Source of the DNA: Candidatus Gastranaerophilales bacterium
GTDB taxonomy: Bacteria > Cyanobacteriota > Vampirovibrionia > Gastranaerophilales > JANQFW01
NCBI GenBank assembly: GCA_028277625.1
Contig: JANQFW010000013.1
Span: forward strand, 1-37,812
Length of the DNA: 37,812 nucleotides
Reading direction: 5' to 3'
In this document: positions 17,986 to 26,592 of the stretch, piece after piece
Numbering within the stretch: position 1 is the first letter of the stretch
How the letters are laid out: every line of letters begins with the position of its first letter
The notes under the pieces: generated by a model
What the model was told of the DNA's origin: nothing
Seen by the model: only the letters and a program-made list of their open reading frames with translations
Databases searched by the model: none
Position numbers and translations under genes: made by a program

Positions 17986-19822
17986 AAAGCTACTATTTTT
18001 ATTTATTTTAGCTAACATATGGGGCATATTTTATATCATATGGAGAGCTATGTATACAGTTAGCTATCGAACTGATAAAGTTACGCTAATATGGTCAATA
18101 CTTTTACTGGCAGCAGAAATTTTCAGCCTTGTCATATTCACGTCTTTCTCTTTGGCAGTTATTAAAAAAGACAAAAATGTTCTACAAAAATGTGAAATAG
18201 ACCTTAATGAGGAAAGCTTGCCCAGCGTAGACATTTTTGTATGTTCCTTAAATGAAGAAGAAGAAATTCTTAGGCAGTCTCTTACTGCATGTCAAAACAT
18301 AAACTATTCTAATAAAAAAGTTTATCTTCTAGACGATGGCAAAAGGCCTGAAATGTTTGAGCTAGCACAAGAATTAGGCTGCTACTATATAGCTAGAGAT
18401 GATAATAAAGGCTATAAAGCCGGTAATATAAACAATGCTTTACAGTATACAGATGGTGAATTTTTAGTTATTTTTGATGCTGACCATGTTCCGGTATCAA
18501 GTTTTATAAGTGAAATAATTTGCCATTTTGAAAAAGAAAAAGTTTCATTAGTGCAAACTCCTCAACACTTTTTTGACTTAGATCCATTTCAAAAAAATCT
18601 CTTTTTAGAAAGACATATAAATAACGAGCAAGAATTATTTTATAGAATAATAGAGCCTGGCTTAGCTAACTATGGCGCTACCATATGCGGTGGCACAAAC
18701 TTTATAATAAGAAGAAAACACTTAGAGGAAGCTGGCGGTTTTCCTGAAAATACAATAACCGAAGATTTTGCTCTTAGCTTTAGACTTTCAAGCAAAGGCT
18801 ATAAAATTCTATATTACAACAAACCTTTAGCTACAGGTAAATCTACAGAAACTTTTAGAGAATATGTAAAACAAAGAAGTAGATGGGCCAAAGGCAATAT
18901 GCAGGTTATATTTAACCCATTAAACTTAAAGTATATCCTAAAATTAAGACCAATGCAGGCTTTTCTTAATATAATGGGTGTAGTTTATTTCTTTTATTGT
19001 TTCCCAAGGTTAATATTTATTCTTGCACCTGCCTTTTTCCTTTTGTTTGATTTAATGCCTGTTCATATAGTGTTTTATCAAATTGTATTGTTCCAGCTCG
19101 TTTACTTTAGCTTAAAGGTTGGATTTTTCATCTCAACATCAGGTCGTTACAGAAACTTCTTGTTTACTGATGTATACGAAACAGCTACATCACCATTTAT
19201 GGCAGGAGAAATATTAAAATTAATATTAATTCCACCATTTATAGTTAAACAAAAATTCTTTGTAACAAGCAAAAGTAAGTCTAAAGACTCATACAGTTTA
19301 AACTTAAAATATTTTATACCAATATTTATTATATTCTTACTCCTTGCATTTGCAACTCTAAAAGGTGTAAATGACTTGGCAGTCAGACCCGAAGAAACCG
19401 GGGCAATAATGGTAAATATATTCTGGAATACTTTTAACCTTATTTTAATAATATATGCACTAAGGGTAACTATCGATCGATCTGAAACAAGAAGGCATGT
19501 AAGAATACCTGTCAGGCATCAAATAGAAATAACAAATGCCCATTATAACAAAGCTTATAGAGCTATTACTTTAAACATCAGTGAAACAGGAGCTCTATTG
19601 ATCAGTGATATTCTTATACCATTAGAATTTTTTATAGACTCAGAAGTGATGTTAACTAATAATGACAAGTACCTTATAGAGCACGTAGAAACAATTGAAC
19701 GAAATGAAGAAGGTTATTATTTGTATAGAGTAAAGCTAAAGGCAAAATCCGAAAAAACCAAAAACTATTGGGGATTAATTGATGTGATGTTTTCAAATTC
19801 CGACTTTTGGGACAATAAATAA
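17942..19822 (+). CDS. bcsA: Cellulose synthase catalytic subunit with PilZ domain
   Basis: Inner-membrane GT2 glycosyltransferase that polymerises UDP-glucose and exports the chain. Start at ATG 17942 (about 626 residues); the upstream TTG at 17921 is inside the GH8 gene. Two N-terminal membrane helices precede the GT domain, which shows 'YLLDDGKRPEM', the DxD-type 'VFDADHVP', 'QTPQHFF', 'CGGTNFIIRR', 'TEDFALSFRL' and the processive-synthase motif 'QRSRWAKGN'. About four more helices follow, then a C-terminal PilZ domain with the c-di-GMP motifs RxxxR ('RRHVRIPV') and (D/N)xSxxG ('NISETGALL'). So activity should be controlled by c-di-GMP. No bcsB, normally the obligatory partner, is found nearby. 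Confidence 0.95.
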   Translation: MNKKQKNTSTSSSNKKLLFLFILANIWGIFYIIWRAMYTVSYRTDKVTLIWSILLLAAEIFSLVIFTSFSLAVIKKDKNVLQKCEIDLNEESLPSVDIFVCSLNEEEEILRQSLTACQNINYSNKKVYLLDDGKRPEMFELAQELGCYYIARDDNKGYKAGNINNALQYTDGEFLVIFDADHVPVSSFISEIICHFEKEKVSLVQTPQHFFDLDPFQKNLFLERHINNEQELFYRIIEPGLANYGATICGGTNFIIRRKHLEEAGGFPENTITEDFALSFRLSSKGYKILYYNKPLATGKSTETFREYVKQRSRWAKGNMQVIFNPLNLKYILKLRPMQAFLNIMGVVYFFYCFPRLIFILAPAFFLLFDLMPVHIVFYQIVLFQLVYFSLKVGFFISTSGRYRNFLFTDVYETATSPFMAGEILKLILIPPFIVKQKFFVTSKSKSKDSYSLNLKYFIPIFIIFLLLAFATLKGVNDLAVRPEETGAIMVNIFWNTFNLILIIYALRVTIDRSETRRHVRIPVRHQIEITNAHYNKAYRAITLNISETGALLISDILIPLEFFIDSEVMLTNNDKYLIEHVETIERNEEGYYLYRVKLKAKSEKTKNYWGLIDVMFSNSDFWDNK

Positions 19823-19835
19823 CCGACTAAATCTC

Positions 19836-19947
19836 TATACTGGCTCCAAATTAAATTTCAGATTACTCTTTTCAGAGGCTAGCTTATTTTATTAGGTTTA
19901 GCACGATTGAATAAACTGAAAAGTATTTTAGAGATAATATAGTACTT
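19836..19947. repeat. Dispersed palindromic repeat, copy 2
   Basis: Same family as the copies at 5680-5793 (inverted) and 35449-35561. Inner arms TTTCAGATTA (19856-19865) and TAAACTGAAA (19912-19921) differ from a perfect palindrome by one base. The outward hexamer pairs are CTGAAA-N16-TATAGA (minus, 19861 down to 19834) and CTGAAA-N16-TATAGT (plus, 19916-19943). It fills the gap between the convergent 3' ends of bcsA and the 90-residue ORF, so any promoters here would read antisense into both genes. Confidence 0.85.
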
Positions 19948-19948
19948 G

Positions 19949-20221
19949 TTAGATTAGAGATTGCAGTATTTCTCCAGGTTTAAAAAGTTTTAGAACATTA
20001 AAATGACTGCTTATATCAGATTTTCGCCTAATGCTTAAAATGTCTAAAACAATATTATCGTACTCATCCTTTCTTACTTCACTTATTAACTCATTTAACA
20101 ACTTAGGTTTACTCACATAACGACTAAAATTATAGGTCTGTTGCTTTGTATAAAGTTCTAGTTCATTCTTATCATTCTTAACAAATTCCAGGTTAATGAC
20201 TTTATAAACTTTTGCCCCCAT
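19949..20221 (-). CDS. Small hypothetical protein (90 aa)
   Basis: I do not recognise this protein. It starts with ATG at 20221, preceded at proper distance by a strong ribosome site (TTAGGAGAG), which is the main reason to believe it. The sequence is mixed in charge with no signal peptide or membrane helix; the centre is Lys/Glu-rich and the C-terminal half ('YDNIVLDILSIRRKSDISS') looks folded. It is convergent with bcsA, with repeat copy 2 in between. A role in cellulose regulation is possible only from position. Confidence 0.6.
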   Translation of the reverse strand: MGAKVYKVINLEFVKNDKNELELYTKQQTYNFSRYVSKPKLLNELISEVRKDEYDNIVLDILSIRRKSDISSHFNVLKLFKPGEILQSLI

Positions 20222-20599
20222 AGGTAAATCTCTCCTAATTATTCAAAATAATACAAAAATTATTTTGCGTAAGCGAACGTATGCATAAAATTTCAATATG
20301 TTCTCTTAAGTAAATCCGTAAATAAATTCTTAAAACCATAAAACATCTCTATTATTATAAAAAAAAACAAGCTTTCATTTTTTCAAGAAATTATAATGCT
20401 GAAAGCATCTTGAGTTTGTGTTAAAATAAATATTTTCATACAGTAGATAGCTTAAATATCTATTAATTATATTTTTAATATTTATTTTTTTCTATTTATA
20501 ATTACAAATGTTTATTAAAAAATTTAACATATATTAATAAAAATAAACATTAATAAAAATATCTTTTATTATAAAATTAAATAAGGGGTGAAGAGATTA
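20222..20599. other. Very AT-rich intergenic region upstream of waaA
   Basis: About 378 bases between the start of the 90-residue gene (minus) and waaA (plus), so it should hold two divergent promoters. It is mostly A/T homopolymer-like sequence. One inverted repeat GCTTTCA (20371-20377) / TGAAAGC (20400-20406) has a 22-base loop; on the minus strand it is followed by a run of T, resembling a terminator for a transcript starting near 20410-20600, but no gene is seen there. A purine-rich AAGGGGTGAAGAG just before 20600 is the waaA ribosome site. Confidence 0.5.
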
Positions 20600-21865
20600 A
20601 TGTACAATATATACAGTGCCATTTTAATTATTGCAGCCATAATGTTTAGCCCTATAATAGGTCTATTATTTATTACAATACCAAAGTTAAGAGCAGGATT
20701 TAAAGAAAAAATAGGATTTTATAACAAAAATAATATGCAAAGGCCTGTAATATGGCTTCATGCGGTTTCTGTAGGAGAAACAAATGCAATAGAGCAGCTA
20801 GTATTTAAGATAAAAGAACAATTTCCAAATCATAGTATTGCAATAACAACAGTTACTAAAACTGGCCAAGAATTAGCTCAAAAAAAGTTTGCGCAAATAG
20901 CTGATATAATTACTTATTTTCCTTATGATTTTGACTTTGCCGTAAAAAATGCAATTAAATCTATCAATCCAAGCATTGTAATCATTGCAGAAACTGAAAT
21001 TTGGCCTAATTTTTCTAAGGAGTTAAACAAAAGAAATATCCCGTTGCTACTTGTTAATGGGCGAATATCACCTAACTCTTATAAAAACTATAAAAAATTC
21101 AGATTTATATTTAAAAATATATTAAAAAATTATAGCTCTATATTAATGCAAACAGAGCAAGATAAAAAAAGAATAATAGATATAGGAGCAGACTCTTCTA
21201 TAGTAAAAGTTATGGGAAATCTAAAGTTTGACATTAAGCCAGCGCTGGACAAAGATAAAATTAAATCGTTGAAAAAATCTTTTTGCTTAAAAGATAACAA
21301 ATTAATAATAGCCGGTAGCACCCATAAAGGCGAAGATGAAATAATATTAAACAGCTACAAAGGGCTTAAAGAATCTTTTTTTAATGATTTAAAAATGCTT
21401 CTTGCCCCAAGGCACCCTGAACGACTTAATCAGGTAAAAAATTTATTGAGCTCTTCTGACTTTCGCTATGGATTAAGAAGCTCAAAAGATACTTTTGAAG
21501 ATAACGATATAATTTTAGTAGATACAATGGGCGAATTAAGCAATCTATATTCAATTAGTGATGTTGCTTTTATTGGAGGAAGCTTTTCTCGCACAGGCGG
21601 ACATAATCCATTAGAACCTGCAATTTATGGCATTCCTACTGTTTCTGGACCAACTGTATTTAATTTTAAAGATATATTTAAATATATGACAGCAATAAAA
21701 GCTGCTTTTATTGCAAATGATCAATCTGAGCTAGCAGATCAATTAAAAGAACTGCTAACAAATCAAGAATTATATACACAGGCTCAAAAAGCTTGTATCA
21801 ATATTTTTGAGCACAATAAGGGTGCCTTAAGTTATTGCTTAAATAGCATAAGAATTGAATCTTAA
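20600..21865 (+). CDS. waaA: 3-deoxy-D-manno-octulosonic acid (Kdo) transferase
   Basis: Transfers Kdo from CMP-Kdo to lipid A precursor at the inner membrane (GT30; also called kdtA). An N-terminal anchor helix ('IYSAILIIAAIMFSPIIGLL') is followed by the N-terminal Rossmann domain with 'WLHAVSVGETNAI', 'AETEIWPNF' and 'NGRISPNSYKNY', then the C-terminal domain with 'MGNLKFD', 'GSTHKGEDE', 'APRHPER', and the donor-binding 'AFIGGSFSRTGGHNPLEPA'. I start at ATG 20600 (421 residues, typical). The GTG at 20588 lies within the AAGGGGTG ribosome site. Its presence implies an LPS-bearing outer membrane. It is convergent with the GH57 gene, ending 2 bases from it. Confidence 0.95.
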   Translation: MYNIYSAILIIAAIMFSPIIGLLFITIPKLRAGFKEKIGFYNKNNMQRPVIWLHAVSVGETNAIEQLVFKIKEQFPNHSIAITTVTKTGQELAQKKFAQIADIITYFPYDFDFAVKNAIKSINPSIVIIAETEIWPNFSKELNKRNIPLLLVNGRISPNSYKNYKKFRFIFKNILKNYSSILMQTEQDKKRIIDIGADSSIVKVMGNLKFDIKPALDKDKIKSLKKSFCLKDNKLIIAGSTHKGEDEIILNSYKGLKESFFNDLKMLLAPRHPERLNQVKNLLSSSDFRYGLRSSKDTFEDNDIILVDTMGELSNLYSISDVAFIGGSFSRTGGHNPLEPAIYGIPTVSGPTVFNFKDIFKYMTAIKAAFIANDQSELADQLKELLTNQELYTQAQKACINIFEHNKGALSYCLNSIRIES

Positions 21866-21867
21866 GC

Positions 21868-24366
21868 TCAACCCGTAAAATTTTCCAGTTCATTAACAAG
21901 ATGCTCTACGTTTAAATGAAGCTCTTTGCCTAGTTCCAATATTTTGCCAATAAATTTTTTCTCAGGCTCTAAAAATTCGATATTGGCTAAATTGTTTATC
22001 ATGCTTGGAACCTTGTTATAAATAGAGTTAAAATAAATATTTTGAGCTTCTGTAAGATCAATAACCAGTTTTAATTTTTTTGTCAAAGATATAACTCTAA
22101 TAATATTTTCCAAATTATGCAAATCCATATTTTCAGAGAGCTGAATTACTTTCTCTGTCAAATAATTGCTATATAGCTCTTTAGCAGGAGACTTATCCAG
22201 CACAATACCTAATTTTTCAGCTTCCTCACTAATATCAATAGCCCTTTGTAAAAGCTCTATATTTCCAATATCGTCAGCTTCTTTAACTATGGAATTGAAC
22301 GTATCACTTAATGTATACTCAGCAGCTATTTTAAACTCAGGTGGTATTTGCAGCCCCAATTCCATTAATTGTAAAATCGGATACTTTCCTTCTTCGTATA
22401 AACTTTTATAAGTTGAAGAAAAGCGCTCTAACTGATCTTTAATCAGAACACTTACAATCTTTCTTCTCTGCTCAATAAACAAATCTTTTAATGTATAATA
22501 ATCTTTCCCGAAATTTTCATCCAAACATCTAATAACTTCTGTTAATGGACGGGAGTAAAACTTAGAAACAAGCTCTTCTTTTAGCTTTTTATATTGTCCT
22601 CCACCGGAAAAGCCTCTAATTGCACAATGGAAATCTTCTCCGCCATAATGCATTAAGGCATATACCATATCATGTTTTTCTAGCGTAATGTTAGAAACAA
22701 GCTCAAGCCTACCAATTAACAAGGTATTATTTAATTTTTTAACTTTTTTATAATCAATAGACTTTATGTCGTAGCAGTAAACACTAATTTCATCGGAGCG
22801 CTCTTCAAATAGCGAGCTAATAGCCCAGTGATTTACAACCTGCTTTACGCTAACAATAGAAGGTTTTACAAACTTTAGATACAACTCTCTTCCGTTTCCA
22901 AAGTCTGTTATATTACTTTGTGCCTCTTCAAGCTTGCATAGAAATTGATGTTCCAAATCTATTTCGGTAAAATCTTCAGCAAGCTGCATCGCTCTAGCTG
23001 CATATTTTAATATTTGGGTAGTCTCTATACCTGATATATCTGCAAAAAACCAGCCACAACTTGTAAACATCAGCATAGCTTGACGTTGCATTTCTAGTAA
23101 TTTTACAACTTCAACTATTTCATGCTCTGATAGTACCTTTGAGGACTCATGCTTACAAAATGATAAAATAGTTGATTTATTTCTGTCTAAAATTACATCT
23201 ATATATTTATTTCTTGCCTTCCATGGATCTTTAAGATACTTGGATGCCTGTTTTTCATAAATTATAATTAATTCATCTCTTAAACAATTAAGAGCATTTC
23301 TTAAAGGTTTACGCCATTTTTGATTCCAACCCGATTGTGCACCTGTTGAACACCCACAGTCATCTTTCCATCGACCTATACCATGGCAGCAACTCCAAGA
23401 GGAATTCTCTTTTACATCAACTTCATACCTAGGAGGGTTATTCTCAAGGTACTCTCCATAATTAGTAATCTTAAACCCTACTTGCTTAGATCTTTTCTTT
23501 AATGCATAAGATAATGCCATATCTCCAAACTTGGTATGATGCCCATAGCTTTCTCCATCTGTAGAAATATGTACAAGCTGATCATAATCCCTTGCTGTAG
23601 AAATGCCATCTCTTAACCTGTTTATAAATTTATCACCGTTATACAAAAGGTTCTCAAACGCAACAGATTTAGAAATAGAACCATCATAAAAGAATAAATC
23701 AATATACCTGTTAGTACCATCTTTCAAAAAGTATCTATAAGCGCAGCCAGGATCAATATTTCCCCAACTAACATCAAACCATTCAGCATCTTCATCAGTT
23801 ATAGGCTTCACTTTTTCAGCCTGATACGGAGAGAGCACAGTAAACTTAATGCCACAGTCTACTAAAACACGTAAAGTTGTATCATCTACAGCTGTCTCAG
23901 CCAACCATATACCTTCTGGCTTTCTATTAAATCTCTGCTCGAAATCTCTTACACCCCATATAGTCTGTGTATATTTATCCCTTTCATTTGCCAAAGGCAT
24001 AATAATATGATTATATACTTGAGCTAAAGCATTTCCATGACCAGAAAACGTCTCCAAGCTTTCTTTATCAGCTTCTAAAATTCTTTCGTATGTTTTTGGA
24101 GAGTTTACTTCTAACCAAGAAAGCAAAGTCGGACCAATATTAAAACTTATTAAAGAATAATTATTTACAATATCTAAAATTTGACTGTTATGATCAACAA
24201 CCCTTGAGACTGAATTAGGTGTATAACATTCATATGAAATTCTGTCATTCCAGTCATGAAAAGGTAGCGCACTGTCTTGAAGTTCTATTATTTCAAGCCA
24301 AGGATTTTCTCTCGGGGGCTGATAAAAATGCCCATGAACCGTTAAATAGTATTCTTTTTTCGTCAT
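21868..24366 (-). CDS. Glycoside hydrolase family 57 protein with DUF3536
   Basis: 832 residues, cytoplasmic (no signal peptide). The N-terminal half is a GH57 catalytic domain: 'LTVHGHFYQPPRENPWLE', 'SFNIGPTLLSWLE', 'GHGNALAQVYNHIIMPLA', the nucleophile region 'IWLAETAVD' (Glu at about 152) and 'ISTDGESYGHH' (acid/base Asp at about 273). The C-terminal half ('CGWFFADISGIETTQILKYAARA' onward) matches the DUF3536 region found on GH57 proteins. GH57 enzymes act on alpha-glucans as amylase, branching enzyme or 4-alpha-glucanotransferase; the exact activity is not decidable here. It lies 82 bases downstream of the TreT-like gene on the same strand, which suggests a joint role in glycogen or trehalose metabolism. 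Confidence 0.9.
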   Translation of the reverse strand: MTKKEYYLTVHGHFYQPPRENPWLEIIELQDSALPFHDWNDRISYECYTPNSVSRVVDHNSQILDIVNNYSLISFNIGPTLLSWLEVNSPKTYERILEADKESLETFSGHGNALAQVYNHIIMPLANERDKYTQTIWGVRDFEQRFNRKPEGIWLAETAVDDTTLRVLVDCGIKFTVLSPYQAEKVKPITDEDAEWFDVSWGNIDPGCAYRYFLKDGTNRYIDLFFYDGSISKSVAFENLLYNGDKFINRLRDGISTARDYDQLVHISTDGESYGHHTKFGDMALSYALKKRSKQVGFKITNYGEYLENNPPRYEVDVKENSSWSCCHGIGRWKDDCGCSTGAQSGWNQKWRKPLRNALNCLRDELIIIYEKQASKYLKDPWKARNKYIDVILDRNKSTILSFCKHESSKVLSEHEIVEVVKLLEMQRQAMLMFTSCGWFFADISGIETTQILKYAARAMQLAEDFTEIDLEHQFLCKLEEAQSNITDFGNGRELYLKFVKPSIVSVKQVVNHWAISSLFEERSDEISVYCYDIKSIDYKKVKKLNNTLLIGRLELVSNITLEKHDMVYALMHYGGEDFHCAIRGFSGGGQYKKLKEELVSKFYSRPLTEVIRCLDENFGKDYYTLKDLFIEQRRKIVSVLIKDQLERFSSTYKSLYEEGKYPILQLMELGLQIPPEFKIAAEYTLSDTFNSIVKEADDIGNIELLQRAIDISEEAEKLGIVLDKSPAKELYSNYLTEKVIQLSENMDLHNLENIIRVISLTKKLKLVIDLTEAQNIYFNSIYNKVPSMINNLANIEFLEPEKKFIGKILELGKELHLNVEHLVNELENFTG

Positions 24367-24448
24367 TGTGCTTTTCCGTATATCTTCCTACTTAATCTAT
24401 TATCATCTATAATTAATTTTAGAATTTTTATTCTACTACTCAATACAG

Positions 24449-25720
24449 TTAGTTTACCAGCTTATTGAATAATTCCAAGTGATCATTTATTTCTCTGATA
24501 GACAAAAAGTTTTCTCTTACTGTTTCTTTCCCTACATCACCCATGCTTTTAGCATTATCTGGGTTTTCTAATAAGTATAAAGATTTTTCAGTAGCTTCTT
24601 GAATATTAGATACTAAAAAACCATTTTCACCATCTTTAATTTGAAGTTTTATACCGCCTACATTACCACCAATAACAGGTTTACCTTTCCAAAGAGCTTC
24701 TGAAACAGTTAACCCAAAACCTTCTTTTAGAGATTTTTGCAAAATAACATCAGCAGCTGACTGGAAGCATTTAACTTCAATATCTCCAATATTATGAAAG
24801 TTAGTTAAAATATTTATATCATAATCTTCACCGGCTTTCCTCAAAACCCGATCATAGATACTCCAGCCTTCAGGATCATCATGGGCCATACTAGCTAACA
24901 AGGCTAACTGCAGACCTTTTATCCCCTTTTGAACCTGATCCTTTTTAATATTTCTATAAACATCTATTACTCCTAAAGGATCTTTCCACGGGTCAAATCT
25001 TGATATTTGAGCCATCAAAGGTCTTGAAACATCTATATTATAATTGTACATATATTTATTTACAACTTCTTGATGAATTGGAGTATTTTTAGGACTCAAC
25101 GGGTCAATAGATGGAGGAATATAATTTAAATTGCCAAATTGTGCATCTTCTTTTACAAATTCATCCATTGTAAAAATTACAGCATCATAGTTTGTCATAT
25201 ATGGATACAAAAAGTTCCATACGCCTGGATTTGGTTCAGAAGTATCAATATGACATCTCCAAATCCATTTGGCTTTATTTTGTACAGCAAAATCAATTAT
25301 AGATAAAGGCTGAGGGTCATGAACCAAAATAATATCATACTCTTCTTCCAATTTTTGAGCATTATTCTTCACTACGTCTAAATAGGTTTGTATCTGCTCA
25401 TCAGAAATTTCCTGCCTTTTACCCTGCAATGTATTATGAAAGATCTTAGTTACTTCATAATATTCTTGAGGTGCCTCTAAAACACCCCAGTCTACATCTA
25501 AGCCAAGATCTCTTAACAAAGGTACTTGAGTTTTTAATAGCTCGGCAACACCACCACCATAAGCCGTTGCATTTAAATGCAAAAGCTTTTTACCTTTTAA
25601 CGGTGCAGCTAATTGCCTTAATTGTTGAACTTTTTCTTCTCCGACTATCGAAGTATAGTCATCCAATGATTTTACGGGTACATATACTAAAGGCAAATTA
25701 TTATTTCTTTTCTGCACCAT
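24449..25720 (-). CDS. treT: TreT-like trehalose synthase, GT4 glycosyltransferase
   Basis: 423-residue GT4-fold enzyme. The N-terminal 'LHLNATAYGGGVAELL' and 'DVDWGVLEA', central 'HDPQPLSII' and 'WRCHIDTSEPN', and the C-terminal EX7E block 'EGFGLTVSEALWKGKPVIGGNVGG' match the TreT family, which condenses NDP-glucose and glucose into trehalose (reversible in archaea). ATG 25720 follows a clear ribosome site (AAAAGGAGAAA). Upstream partner of the GH57 gene. Substrate specificity is inferred from family only; related GT4 enzymes that make other alpha-glucosides cannot be excluded. Confidence 0.85.
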   Translation of the reverse strand: MVQKRNNNLPLVYVPVKSLDDYTSIVGEEKVQQLRQLAAPLKGKKLLHLNATAYGGGVAELLKTQVPLLRDLGLDVDWGVLEAPQEYYEVTKIFHNTLQGKRQEISDEQIQTYLDVVKNNAQKLEEEYDIILVHDPQPLSIIDFAVQNKAKWIWRCHIDTSEPNPGVWNFLYPYMTNYDAVIFTMDEFVKEDAQFGNLNYIPPSIDPLSPKNTPIHQEVVNKYMYNYNIDVSRPLMAQISRFDPWKDPLGVIDVYRNIKKDQVQKGIKGLQLALLASMAHDDPEGWSIYDRVLRKAGEDYDINILTNFHNIGDIEVKCFQSAADVILQKSLKEGFGLTVSEALWKGKPVIGGNVGGIKLQIKDGENGFLVSNIQEATEKSLYLLENPDNAKSMGDVGKETVRENFLSIREINDHLELFNKLVN

Positions 25721-26206
25721 ATTATAATTTCTCCTTTTAAAGTATTGATATATAATTAGTATATTTTATTTTCTTCTAAATTAGAAGTCTAGATAAAAAT
25801 AAATGATTTATTCTTTAATACTGGTTATAAATTAAAGTACTTAACCCTAGCACCTTATATCTTTATATTTTTGATTAATGGAAAAAGCATCTTTTAATAT
25901 AATAATTATACCTCATTTTAGTTTATTTTTGGACCTAAGCAAAAGCTTATCAAAGCCTAAATTAGCATATTGTTCCTTAACTGATAATCAGGTAACTGTA
26001 TAAATAAAAAAAAAGCAAAGCTTACTTTATATGGAGTACCACGTATTTTAAAATTTATACTATACTAAAATTATGCTGATATGGTATGAATACTGATACC
26101 TGAATAAATGAATGCTTACGGAATAATTAAATATCAATATATCTTATTTATTTGAGCAAAACCATAGTAAAACCTAAGTGTAGAGTATTAAAAGATAGGC
26201 TAAACA
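25721..26206. other. AT-rich intergenic region between divergent genes
   Basis: About 486 bases separate treT (minus) from a small conserved gene (plus). The treT ribosome site lies at the left edge. Near 26013-26023 AAGC-AAA-GCTT is followed on the minus strand by a run of nine T, a weak terminator-like structure. Around 26058-26100 there are several TATACT/GGTATG-like words that could be -10 boxes for the downstream gene. No coding frame or RNA gene was recognised. Confidence 0.45.
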
Positions 26207-26548
26207 ATGACAAATATAGATACAACACCTATAGAAGTTCTTATATTAACTATTGACCATGAAATTAAAGGCACTGTTCATGTTTCTAAATATACAAATA
26301 CAAACAGAGAATTAACTGATCTTTTAAATGATAAAGAAAAAAGATTTATAGCAGTAACTGATGCTGAAATTATAAATAGAAAAAGCGGTGGTCCTCCTAG
26401 AAAATATCACTTCTTAGAAGTTCATATTGACTATATACTTATGGTACATCCATCAGCACAAGTTTTATTCAGAGAAACCTCACGAGCTCAAGAAGATATA
26501 GCAAGATTTAAAGAACTAAGAGAAAAACTTAATAAAACAAAATTTTAA
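26207..26548 (+). CDS. Small conserved protein (113 aa), possibly DUF6812 family
   Basis: No signal peptide or membrane segment. The beta-rich sequence contains 'EVLILTIDHEIKGTVHVS', 'FIAVTDAEI' and 'YHFLEVHIDYILMVHPSA'. It resembles short single-domain proteins conserved in Vampirovibrionia-like genomes that I associate with DUF6812; that link is from memory and uncertain. Function unknown. ATG 26207 has only a weak ribosome site (ATAGGC). It is convergent with the protease gene, 41 bases away. Confidence 0.65.
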   Translation: MTNIDTTPIEVLILTIDHEIKGTVHVSKYTNTNRELTDLLNDKEKRFIAVTDAEIINRKSGGPPRKYHFLEVHIDYILMVHPSAQVLFRETSRAQEDIARFKELREKLNKTKF

Positions 26549-26574
26549 TAAAATAAATAATTAGATAAAAAAAG

Positions 26575-26592
26575 AAAGCTTTATCGCTTTTA
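26575..26592 (+). terminator. Weak terminator between convergent genes
   Basis: AAAGC / GCTTT with a 6-base loop, preceded by a run of A and followed by TTAT. The structure is short but sits exactly between the convergent stops of the small conserved gene and the protease gene, and its A/T flanks would allow use in both directions. Confidence 0.35.

Noticed and set aside
20371-20406. Terminator for a minus-strand RNA gene upstream of waaA
   Set aside because: Only a 7-bp stem with a 22-base loop in homopolymer-rich DNA, and nothing recognisable to terminate; kept only as a remark.
20588-20599. GTG 20588 as the waaA start
   Set aside because: The GTG is part of the AAGGGGTG ribosome site for ATG 20600, which gives the usual N-terminus.
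26058-26100. Repeat-like TATACTATACT and GGTATG words before the small conserved gene
   Set aside because: Only short AT-rich words match; neither inner arms nor the CTGAAA-N16-TATAAT layout is present.
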